This document shows, piece by piece, positions 1-5,467 of a stretch of 10,555 bases of DNA (positions within the stretch are counted from its first letter, which is position 1; each line of letters starts with the position of its first letter). The translations under genes and the position numbers were made by a program. The stretch is from the NCBI GenBank assembly GCA_027058735.1, contig JALURZ010000178.1, forward strand, positions 1 to 10,555, in the 5' to 3' direction. The stretch is from Hyphomicrobiales bacterium. Lineage in GTDB: Bacteria > Pseudomonadota > Alphaproteobacteria > Rhizobiales > JALURZ01. A model generated the notes under the pieces. That model was not told the DNA's origin, made no database searches, and saw only the letters and a program-made list of their open reading frames with translations.

Positions 1-432
1 ATTGTCGTTTTTTCCAGGGCCCGAAAAGACGATCTTGTCTACCGGCGCATGCGCGCCGGCCATCAGTTTTCAAAGAGCCGGTTCGTGGCCGCGCAGTTCG
101 ATGCCTATTTCACCGATGATCTGTGGCTCAAATCCGCACGCCACGCGAACGCCATGGCAGCGCTTCTGGGGGCGGGGGCCGGTGGCGTCGACGGCGTCAG
201 GCTGGGCTGGCCGGTGGAGGCCAATGAGGTTTTTCTGGTGGTGCCGAAAACCTGCTATGAGGCGTTGGGGAAGGGGGGGGCCGTCTGTCACCCCTGGCCC
301 GGGCCGGGGCCTGCTGGCGAAGGCGCGGTGGGCGATGATGAGATCCTGATCCGGCTGGTTGCCTCTTTCGCGACCACAAAGGCGGATGTCGATCACTTCC
401 TCGCCGCCCTGCGCCAGGCAATGACAGGCTGA
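1..432 (+). CDS. ltaE: Low-specificity L-threonine aldolase, C-terminal part (5' end outside window)
   Basis: The reading frame is open from the first base and ends at TGA 430-432, giving about 143 residues of the C-terminal part of a PLP-dependent fold-type I enzyme. The family cleaves L-threonine/L-allo-threonine to glycine and acetaldehyde in the cytosol. Visible family-like segments are YRRMRAGHQFSKSRF, the ANAMAALL helix, the 'GVRLGWPVEANEVF' strand, a 'HPWPGPG' turn, and the closing 'LIRLVASFATTKADVDHFLAALR' helix, which match the small C-terminal domain of alphaproteobacterial threonine aldolases. The PLP-binding lysine would lie upstream, so it cannot be checked. A run of eight G (273-280) lies in frame and does not break the family pattern, so I see no frameshift. 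The ATG at 49 is an internal methionine, not the start. Identification is from remembered family pattern; a related beta-eliminating lyase is the main alternative. Confidence 0.8.
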   Translation: MVVFSRARKDDLVYRRMRAGHQFSKSRFVAAQFDAYFTDDLWLKSARHANAMAALLGAGAGGVDGVRLGWPVEANEVFLVVPKTCYEALGKGGAVCHPWPGPGPAGEGAVGDDEILIRLVASFATTKADVDHFLAALRQAMTG

Positions 433-507
433 AATCCGCCTGGACCCTGCCGCCGCGCGCCCTTGAATCCCCCGGTTTTTGAGCGGATTTCCCCGCCCTC
501 CCGGCAG

Positions 508-558
508 ATGAACGAGACATGAACGCAGCGTTCCGGCGGCGTTCAGGCGCATTCCGGC
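508..558 (+). promoter_or_regulatory. Phased array of GAACG/CGTTC half-sites (putative operator) upstream of the secreted-protein gene
   Basis: Half-sites ATGAACG start at 508 and 519 (period 11), and reversed elements TTCCGGC, TTCAGGC, TTCCGGC start at 531, 542 and 552 (periods 11 and 10). The centre, GAACGC-A-GCGTTC at 521-533, is a perfect 6-bp inverted repeat. One-helical-turn spacing of direct repeats is typical of OmpR/PhoB-type response-regulator sites, so I read this as an activator-binding array about 60-110 bp before the start codon at 619. The regulator is unknown. The rest of the 433-618 gap shows no gene. Confidence 0.45.
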
Positions 559-618
559 ACTCTGCTCATCATGAATACCACAACGTCCCGGCACGACATT
601 TGAAACGGAGACAAGACC

Positions 619-1023
619 ATGCTGATCAGGACCTCACTCATTGCGGCCGGAGCCCTGGCCGCTTCCATGCTCGCCTTCCAGCCCCAGGCCGAAGCCGGCC
701 CCAAAATCGGCATCTATGTTGGCGGCTACGGACATGCCTATTATGGCAAGCGCCCTATCCGTCATGGCTACTGGCCAAGACACCGGTGGCGCGGCCCCCA
801 TGCCAAGCCGTATTATCCGCGGCCCTATTATGCCGCCCCGGTGCGCTATGTCTGGCCCGCCCCGCGGATCCGGCGCAGCCTGCGCAATCGCGGCTTCTAC
901 AGAATCAGGAACCTGCGTTTCACAAACGGCTACTGGCGGGCGAATGCCTACAAGAACGGTTATCAGTTCCGCATCAAGGTGAACCCCTATAACGGGGCCA
1001 TCGTGCGCCGCCACCTCATCTGA
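619..1023 (+). CDS. Small secreted Tyr/Arg-rich protein with PepSY-like C-terminus
   Basis: This is a 134-residue protein of unknown function. Residues 1-26 form a classical Sec signal peptide (MLIRT, hydrophobic LIAAGALAASMLAF, cleavage after AEA), so the mature chain should be periplasmic or exported. Residues 27-83 are low-complexity and very rich in Gly, Tyr, Arg, Pro and His (HAYYGKRP, PYYPRPYY). Residues 84-134 (RRSLRNRGFYRI ... YWRANAYKNG ... IKVNPYNGAIV) have the 'L..GY..I..L....G.Y.A.A...G..Y.I.V.P..G.I' pattern of a single PepSY-like alpha/beta unit; this is inferred from pattern only. The start is supported by GGAG at 607-610, eight bases before ATG 619. It is followed by a strong intrinsic terminator, so it appears monocistronic. 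The mature part is strongly basic. Upstream half-site arrays suggest stress or envelope control, but no function can be assigned. Confidence 0.8.
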   Translation: MLIRTSLIAAGALAASMLAFQPQAEAGPKIGIYVGGYGHAYYGKRPIRHGYWPRHRWRGPHAKPYYPRPYYAAPVRYVWPAPRIRRSLRNRGFYRIRNLRFTNGYWRANAYKNGYQFRIKVNPYNGAIVRRHLI

Positions 1024-1085
1024 CGCGCGCGCCCAGCGAGACTTTCCGCCGGCTGGACCGAACCCCTGCACCAGTTGGCGAAAGC

Positions 1086-1120
1086 GGCCCGGAGCCCCCC
1101 CGGCTCCGGGCCTTGTCTTG
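1086..1120 (+). terminator. Intrinsic terminator of the secreted-protein gene
   Basis: A perfect 11-bp GC stem (GGCCCGGAGCC at 1086-1096 with GGCTCCGGGCC at 1102-1112), a five-base loop, then a T-rich tail TTGTCTTG. It lies 62 bp past the stop at 1023 and reads on the + strand. Confidence 0.7.
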
Positions 1121-1160
1121 TGCCCGAGGGGCCAAGGCGGCCCGGCCCGGACAACACTCA

Positions 1161-1193
1161 AAACAAAAGGGGCGCCCGTTTTCGGGGCGCCCC
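1161..1193 (-). terminator. Intrinsic terminator of hsp20
   Basis: Read on the minus strand: a 9-bp stem GGGGCGCCC/GGGCGCCCC (1193-1169) closed by a seven-base loop, directly followed by TTTTGTTT (1168-1161). It begins 33 bp after the hsp20 stop codon and faces the + strand terminator at 1086-1120. Confidence 0.85.
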
Positions 1194-1226
1194 TGGATGT
1201 GGTCAACGCTGACCGGTTCGGGCCGT

Positions 1227-1694
1227 TCAGGCGGCGGTCTTTTCGATCCGCTTTTTCTTGCCGCCATTGGCCGTGGTGATGGCGATGGTGCGCGGCTTCA
1301 TGGCCTCGGGCACTTCACGCTTGAGGTCAATGTGAAGCAGGCCGTTCTTGAGTTCCGCGCCGGTCACCTGCACATAGTCGGCAAGCTGGAAGCGGCGGCT
1401 GAAGGCGCGCGCGGCGATTCCCTGGTGCAGAATTTCACCAGTCTCCTCGCTGTCTTCCGTCACCTGCTCGCCGGTGATCGTCAGCGTGTTCTCTTTCAGT
1501 TCGATGTTGATTTCGTCTTCACTGAAACCGGCGACCGCCATGGTGATGCGGTACTGGTCCTCATTGAGCCGTTCGATATTGTACGGCGGATAAGCCGGGC
1601 CGGTCTCCGTGCCGTTCGCCGCGTCCAGCAGCGAAAAGATGCGGTCGAAACCAACGGTGGATTTGTAAAACGGGGTCACGTCGAAGTGCATCAT
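1227..1694 (-). CDS. Small heat-shock protein, Hsp20/alpha-crystallin family (IbpA type)
   Basis: A 155-residue ATP-independent holdase chaperone that binds unfolding proteins in the cytosol and hands them to DnaK/ClpB. The N-terminus MMHFDVTPFYKSTVGFDRIF aligns with the IbpA class start (xxFDLSPxYRSxIGFDRxF). The alpha-crystallin domain spans about residues 36-127, with the A-x-x-x-N-G-L-L signature (AELKNGLL, 113-120). A C-terminal I-x-I motif (I137-A-I139) used for oligomer contacts is present, followed by a basic tail GGKKKR. Length is normal for the family. AGGAGG (1705-1700) precedes two consecutive ATG codons by 5 and 8 bases; I chose the upstream one because it aligns with IbpA. A RpoH-like promoter and a structured leader resembling a ROSE thermometer lie upstream, and a terminator follows. 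The call is firm; the ibpA/hspX-type symbol is not resolvable. Confidence 0.95.
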   Translation of the reverse strand: MMHFDVTPFYKSTVGFDRIFSLLDAANGTETGPAYPPYNIERLNEDQYRITMAVAGFSEDEINIELKENTLTITGEQVTEDSEETGEILHQGIAARAFSRRFQLADYVQVTGAELKNGLLHIDLKREVPEAMKPRTIAITTANGGKKKRIEKTAA

Positions 1695-1780
1695 GACATC
1701 CTCCTTTGAAGCGATGGGTCATTTGCCTGCCAGATGGCCAGGCGGTTCGTTCAGTTGCGAACCCGATACCGGCGTTCGCA
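1695..1780 (-). promoter_or_regulatory. ROSE-like RNA thermometer in the hsp20 5' leader
   Basis: On the minus strand the leader can form three hairpins in order. Hairpin 1 is TGCGAAC/GTTCGCA (1780-1756). Hairpin 2 is GCCTG-G-CC with loop ATCT and GG-CAGGC (1743-1725, one bulged G). Hairpin 3 is CAUC-G-CUUC, loop AAA, GGAGGAUG (1716-1697), which sequesters the AGGAGG ribosome-binding site. In hairpin 3 the 5' arm carries UCGCU, fitting the conserved UYGCU of ROSE elements, with a bulged G opposite the SD as in that class, plus one U-G wobble. ROSE elements melt on temperature upshift and allow translation of Hsp20 genes in alphaproteobacteria. Position, order and the masked SD support the call; folding energies were not computed. 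Confidence 0.75.
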
Positions 1781-1784
1781 TATC

Positions 1785-1815
1785 ATAGATGGGGAGCTTC
1801 GCAATCGAGTTCAAG
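1785..1815 (-). promoter_or_regulatory. RpoH (sigma-32)-type heat-shock promoter of hsp20
   Basis: Minus-strand CTTGAA (1815-1810) is separated by 15 bases from CCCCATCTAT (1794-1785). This matches the heat-shock sigma consensus CTTGAA / CCCCATNT very closely. The predicted transcript start near 1778-1781 coincides with the first hairpin of the leader. Confidence 0.75.
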
Positions 1816-1926
1816 AGGTTTTGCCGCTGCATCGCATTGAGTTTTGGCATGGGCGCGCCAATCATGATAAGGATTTGATCGCGCACGGGTTTGCGCGTGA
1901 TTTTTCCCATTTCCGGCGGGTGCCAT

Positions 1927-2904
1927 ATGGATCTTGTAGGTATTGTCGAAAATCCCATCCCGCGCGGTCCGGTCGCCGGGTTTTTTTATGGCAAGGACGG
2001 GGTCAGGCTGCGGTTCGCGCGGTGGCGGCCAAGCACGGCGGAATGCCACGGCACGGTGTGTCTTTTTCAGGGGCGCGGCGAATTCATAGAGAAATATTTC
2101 GAAGTGATCTCCGATCTGCGCAAACGCGGGTTCGCGGTGGTCACGATGGACTGGCGCGGCCAGGGGCGCTCCGCGCGCATGCTGAAAAACCCGCACAAGG
2201 GCCATATCGATCATTTTTCGCAATTCGATGACGATCTCGCCTGTTTCATGGAACAGGTGGTGTTGCCGGAAAGCCCCGCGCCCTTCTTCGCGCTGGCGCA
2301 CTCGATGGGCGGCGCCATCATTTTGTGTTCCGGCGTCACCGGAAGCTGGTTTTCGCGCATTGTGCTGGTCGCGCCCATGATCGGGCTGGCCCCCAGGGTT
2401 CTGCCGCGCCCGTTGATGCGCGCCGCCGCGCAGATCCTCAATTTTGCCGGGTTTGGCGAAGCCTTCGTGCCCGGCGGAAGCTCACGGCCCTTCGAGATGG
2501 AGCCGTTTGCCGGCAACCGCCTGTCATCGGATCCGTACCGCTATCGGCGCGCCCAGAAAATACTTGAAGCCGATCCGGAGCTTGGCGTCGGCTGGCCAAC
2601 CATCGGATGGCTGGATGCGGCCTTCGGCGTGGTGGGCGCGCTCAAGCGCGTGGAATTTCCCACCGAGGTGAAAATTCCGATCATGATTTTTTCCGCCGGT
2701 TCCGATCAGATCGTTTCCAACAAGGCGATCGAATCCATGGTGCCGCGCATTCCCGCCGCCCACCATATCGTGATACGCGGCTCGCGCCACGAAATCCTGA
2801 TGGAACGCGATTATTTCCGCGAGCAGTTCTGGGCGGCGTTCGATGCGTTCGTGCCCGGCCAGGCGCGCAGCTATCAGCCGGCGGTGAGTTCCAGCGCCTC
2901 TTGA
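1927..2904 (+). CDS. Alpha/beta hydrolase, lysophospholipase/monoacylglycerol lipase type (COG2267)
   Basis: A 325-residue cytosolic serine hydrolase resembling PldB-like lysophospholipases and monoacylglycerol lipases, which release fatty acids from lysophospholipids or monoglycerides; the true substrate is unknown. The oxyanion-side segment is LFQGRGEFIEKYFEV (46-60), followed by MDWRGQGRS (74-82). The nucleophile elbow is AHSMGG with Ser126, the acid is likely Asp260 (SAGSDQIV), and the base is His288 (GSRHEILME). The elbow has Ala where most relatives have the first Gly of G-x-S-x-G. I chose ATG 1927, with GGCGGG six bases upstream; an in-frame TTG at 1891 would add 12 residues that do not look family-like. 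The start region lies next to the divergent hsp20 promoter. Its last 31 bases overlap the 3' end of the hisN-like gene on the other strand. Confidence 0.88.
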   Translation: MDLVGIVENPIPRGPVAGFFYGKDGVRLRFARWRPSTAECHGTVCLFQGRGEFIEKYFEVISDLRKRGFAVVTMDWRGQGRSARMLKNPHKGHIDHFSQFDDDLACFMEQVVLPESPAPFFALAHSMGGAIILCSGVTGSWFSRIVLVAPMIGLAPRVLPRPLMRAAAQILNFAGFGEAFVPGGSSRPFEMEPFAGNRLSSDPYRYRRAQKILEADPELGVGWPTIGWLDAAFGVVGALKRVEFPTEVKIPIMIFSAGSDQIVSNKAIESMVPRIPAAHHIVIRGSRHEILMERDYFREQFWAAFDAFVPGQARSYQPAVSSSAS

Positions 2905-3671
2905 TGAAGTGCCCGTGTCGCCGCGGCAATGACCTGCCCGCCGGCAGCCGCGCTGCCCCCCTTCCAGTTGCTGACCACGCCGCCCGCGCCCTCGATGATG
3001 GGGATGAGCGGGGCGATGTCATAGACATGGAGCCCGCTCTCAAACACCAGATCGATACAGCCTGACGCCAGCATGCAGTACAGATAGCAATCCCCGCCAT
3101 AGCGTGTCATGCGCGCGCGCGCGCGCAGAGCGTCGAAGGCGCGCTTTTCCTCAGCGCCGGCGAAAAGGTCCGGGTCCGTAGTCGCCAGACGGGCGGTGTG
3201 GAGCGTGCGGCAGGGGGATGTGGCGAGCCGGAGCCGCTCTGCGCCGCGATGCAGATGGGAGGTGCCCCCATGCCCGATGAACCGTTCCCCCATATAGGGC
3301 TGGTCCATGAGCCCCAGCACCGGCAAACCATCGTGCAGCAGTCCGATCAGCGTGCCCCACAGCGGCAGGCCGGACACGAACGAGCGGGTGCCGTCGATGG
3401 GATCGAGCACCCATTCATAGGGCGCGGTGCCGGCGCGCGCGCCATGCTCTTCGCCAATCAGCCCATGGGCTGGATGGTGTTTCGCGATCAGGGCGCGCAT
3501 GGTCTGCTCGGCATCGCGATCGGCCTTCGTGACCGGATCGAAGGCGGCATTCGCTTCCGCCTTGTTGGTCACCGTGCCGGGATCTCGGAATGCGCGCAGG
3601 GTCACCGCCGCCGCGGCGTCGGCCAGCGCCCCGGCGAAGGCTGCGAATTCCTCGATTTCACGGTTGCTCAT
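2874..3671 (-). CDS. hisN: Histidinol-phosphatase, inositol monophosphatase family
   Basis: A 265-residue Mg-dependent phosphatase, most likely HisN, which hydrolyses L-histidinol phosphate to histidinol in the histidine pathway. Motif 1 is GEE (E74 in LIGEEHG), motif 2 is DPIDGT (D90, D93), and motif 3 is YDIAPLIPIIEGAGG (D218), the form seen in HisN rather than the W-D-x-A-A-G of typical inositol monophosphatases. GGDCYLY (192-198) is also HisN-like. Start: ATG 3671 with GGAG six bases upstream; a longer reading frame to 3734 lacks support. A (GC)8 tract at 3111-3126 encodes the Arg-Ala-Arg-Ala run near residue 185. The gene is divergent from the MFS transporter and convergent with the hydrolase. 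Other IMPase-family activities (for example 3'-phosphoadenosine phosphatase) are less likely. Confidence 0.88.
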   Translation of the reverse strand: MSNREIEEFAAFAGALADAAAAVTLRAFRDPGTVTNKAEANAAFDPVTKADRDAEQTMRALIAKHHPAHGLIGEEHGARAGTAPYEWVLDPIDGTRSFVSGLPLWGTLIGLLHDGLPVLGLMDQPYMGERFIGHGGTSHLHRGAERLRLATSPCRTLHTARLATTDPDLFAGAEEKRAFDALRARARMTRYGGDCYLYCMLASGCIDLVFESGLHVYDIAPLIPIIEGAGGVVSNWKGGSAAAGGQVIAAATRALHQEALELTAG

Positions 3672-3701
3672 GTCCGCTCCCCGGCTAAACGCGGTCTTGT
3701 T

Positions 3702-3716
3702 GCCTATGCGATAGGC
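3702..3716. promoter_or_regulatory. Palindrome in the hisN/MFS divergent promoter region
   Basis: GCCTAT-GCG-ATAGGC is a perfect inverted repeat with 6-bp arms and 3-bp spacer, 31 bp upstream of the hisN start and 95 bp upstream of the MFS start. Size and position fit a dimeric repressor operator. No regulator gene is adjacent, so this is only a candidate. Confidence 0.35.
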
Positions 3717-3810
3717 GAAAAGCGTACTTGTCACAAGCGTGCCGGTTCATGCACAAGTGGATGACAACGGGCGCCGGGCCCCCGGCAGGCCCGCAAGCCA
3801 GGAATGCGCC

Positions 3811-5091
3811 ATGTTTGCCGCTGCCCCCGCACAGCGTTTGAGAAACGCCCGCACCGTGCTGCTCGTGGTGGTGTGCGCCGGCTATGTGATCAGCCAGTTT
3901 CTGCGCAATTCAGCCGGTGTTATCGGGCCCGATCTGAGCAGCAGCTTCGATCTTGCGCCCGATGATCTGGGGCTCTTGAGCGGCGCCTTTTTCGCCAGCT
4001 TCGCCGCCGCGCAAATTCCGGTCGGCATGGCGCTGGACCGGTTCGGGCCGCGTTTGACCATGTCGGTCTCGCTGGTATTCGCGGTTGGGGGAAGCCTGAT
4101 TTTCGCGGCGGCGGAAAGCCTCACCGGGTTGACGGTCGCGCGGATCGCCATGGGGCTGGGAAGCTCGGTCCTGCTCATGGGGCCGCTTGTGCTGATGAGC
4201 CGCTGGTTCGGCCCCAAAAGCTTTTCCACCCTTGCCGGCGTGATCCTCGCTGTGGGGGGGCTGGGAACCCTGGTCGCCACCGCTCCGCTCGCCTGGTCGG
4301 CGGCCACCTTCGGCTGGCGCGCCACATTTGTGCTGGCCGCCGTGATTTCCGGCCTGATCGGGATCGTTATCGCGCTTTTGGTCCGCGACGCGCCGCCTGA
4401 GTGCGACCATGCCGCACCCGGACGCGAAACCGTTTCGCAGAGCCTGCGCGGCCTGACCGAGGTTTTCCGGCACCGCGATGTGATCCCGGTTTTTGTCATG
4501 CAGCTGTTTGCCTATTCGACCTTTGTGTCCGTGCTGGGCCTTTGGGGCGGCCCCTATCTGTCCGACGTTTACGCCATGGGGCTGGCCGAGCGCGGCAATG
4601 TGCTGCTGGTGATGGCCATCGGGCAGGTGGCCGGCCTGTTTGTGATCGCCACGCTGGACCGGGTGTTCAACACCCGCAAATGGATCGTTGTCGGCGGTGC
4701 GGCGATGGCCATTGTGCTGCTGGTTGTGTTCGCCGTGTTCCCGCGCATGCCGGTTGGGTGGCTGCTGGCGGTGTTTGCCCTGTTCGGATTTGTCTATGGC
4801 TTTGCGCCGGTCCTGATCGCCCATGGCAAATCGATTTTTCCGGCCCGTATTACCGGACGCGGCCTGTCGGTCCTGAATACCGCCACCATGGGCGGTGTCT
4901 TTCTGGTGCAGTACACGAGCGGGCTGGTGATCGCCTCTTTTGGCCAAACCGGTGGAATGCGCGGTGGCGCTCAAATTCCGGTCATCGCGTATCAGGCCTG
5001 CTTTTTGAGCCTTGCCGTCATGCTGACGTTTGCGCTGGCGGTCTATTCATGCGCGCGCGACCGCCGGCCAGGCGAGCCGCCGCCGGATTGA
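3811..5091 (+). CDS. Major facilitator superfamily transporter, 12 TM
   Basis: A 426-residue inner-membrane secondary transporter. I count twelve hydrophobic segments, roughly at 16-31, 53-74, 84-101, 107-130, 138-164, 172-191, then 224-250, 263-281, 290-310, 313-338, 351-376 and 390-413, with a polar linker at about 192-222. The loop between TM2 and TM3 carries the MFS motif A variant LDRFGPR (75-81). The C-terminal part (KSIFPARITGRGLSVLNTATMGG, TM10-11) resembles the sugar-phosphate/organic-anion permease type (COG2271, ACS/NarK-like), but the substrate cannot be told from sequence. Start ATG 3811 has AGGA seven bases upstream; an in-frame GTG at 3739 would add a Pro/Arg-rich tail without an SD. 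No terminator directly follows, so transcription may run into the sRNA region. Confidence 0.9.
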   Translation: MFAAAPAQRLRNARTVLLVVVCAGYVISQFLRNSAGVIGPDLSSSFDLAPDDLGLLSGAFFASFAAAQIPVGMALDRFGPRLTMSVSLVFAVGGSLIFAAAESLTGLTVARIAMGLGSSVLLMGPLVLMSRWFGPKSFSTLAGVILAVGGLGTLVATAPLAWSAATFGWRATFVLAAVISGLIGIVIALLVRDAPPECDHAAPGRETVSQSLRGLTEVFRHRDVIPVFVMQLFAYSTFVSVLGLWGGPYLSDVYAMGLAERGNVLLVMAIGQVAGLFVIATLDRVFNTRKWIVVGGAAMAIVLLVVFAVFPRMPVGWLLAVFALFGFVYGFAPVLIAHGKSIFPARITGRGLSVLNTATMGGVFLVQYTSGLVIASFGQTGGMRGGAQIPVIAYQACFLSLAVMLTFALAVYSCARDRRPGEPPPD

Positions 5092-5279
5092 TTCGCCGGT
5101 TCCGCACTCTGTCCCGGTCTGGTCGTCTGTGCGCTGCAGCAGTAAACATTGCGTGATCCAAAGCGGGAGCGGATGGGACAACTTGTCACACCGGAATGGG
5201 AGATTTTCAAAGGAACGACAGTAAAATCAATATGTTAAAATGGCCGTACCCGTCTGCCGCACTCAGCCAGCCTGCGCAT

Positions 5280-5344
5280 TTGCTCCAATTTGCCACGCAA
5301 CCGCCTTGAAATTGCTGCAATGCACTGACATGTTGCTGCAATGC
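5280..5344. promoter_or_regulatory. Three phased TTGC-x-GCAA-type sites upstream of the putative sRNA
   Basis: TTGCTCCAA (5280), TTGCTGCAATGC (5312) and TTGCTGCAATGC (5333) lie 32 and 21 bp apart, close to three and two helical turns, so all three would face the same side of DNA. The two perfect copies contain the palindrome TTGC-T-GCAA. A TTGAAA (5306-5311) could serve as a -35 element with a weak CATGTT (5329-5334) at 17 bp, which would start a transcript near 5341. The factor that binds is not known. Confidence 0.45.
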
Positions 5345-5443
5345 GAAGGACGAGGACCCCCCTCCAGTTCGCGCGCCCTCCTCCCGGGCGCTTCCTCCCT
5401 AGACTTGGGCCGTTTCGGTGAATTCCGGACGGCCCATTTTTTT
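5345..5443 (+). ncRNA. Putative CcsR/cuckoo-family anti-Shine-Dalgarno sRNA
   Basis: The segment has no credible protein but the layout of the CcsR/'cuckoo' sRNAs of alphaproteobacteria, which carry CCUCCUCCC motifs able to pair with or mimic anti-SD sequences and are induced by stress. Hairpin GCGCCC/GGGCGC (5373-5378 with 5386-5391) displays CCTCCTCCC, which begins inside the stem (5377-5385) and fills the loop. A second motif, TTCCTCCCT (5392-5400), lies single-stranded between this hairpin and the terminator, and a further CCCTCC sits just upstream (5361-5366). An intrinsic terminator closes the unit. The 5' end is not visible; I set it just after the TTGCTGCAATGC repeats, giving about 100 nt. 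No DUF1127 gene, a frequent partner, is seen. It could alternatively be processed from the MFS 3' UTR. Confidence 0.65.
5406..5443 (+). terminator. Intrinsic terminator of the sRNA (and possibly MFS read-through)
   Basis: An 8-bp outer stem TGGGCCGT/ACGGCCCA (5406-5413 with 5429-5436), an inner CGG/CCG pairing, then seven T at 5437-5443. There is no T-run on the minus strand, so it terminates + strand transcription. Nothing else on the + strand ends here except the putative sRNA or an MFS read-through transcript. Confidence 0.85.
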
Positions 5444-5467
5444 CAACGCCGCCGGGCGCTTTGGCGT

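Noticed and set aside
1..432. Frameshift or pseudogene in the threonine aldolase at the G8 run
   Set aside because: Sequence before and after the run reads in one frame with family-like segments on both sides.
1113..1709. + strand open frame across hsp20
   Set aside because: It is the mirror of the Hsp20 gene, and it runs through a strong terminator hairpin.
3910..4974. Long minus-strand open frame opposite the MFS gene
   Set aside because: Same antisense composition artefact (His/Gln/Arg-rich); no SD or family resemblance.
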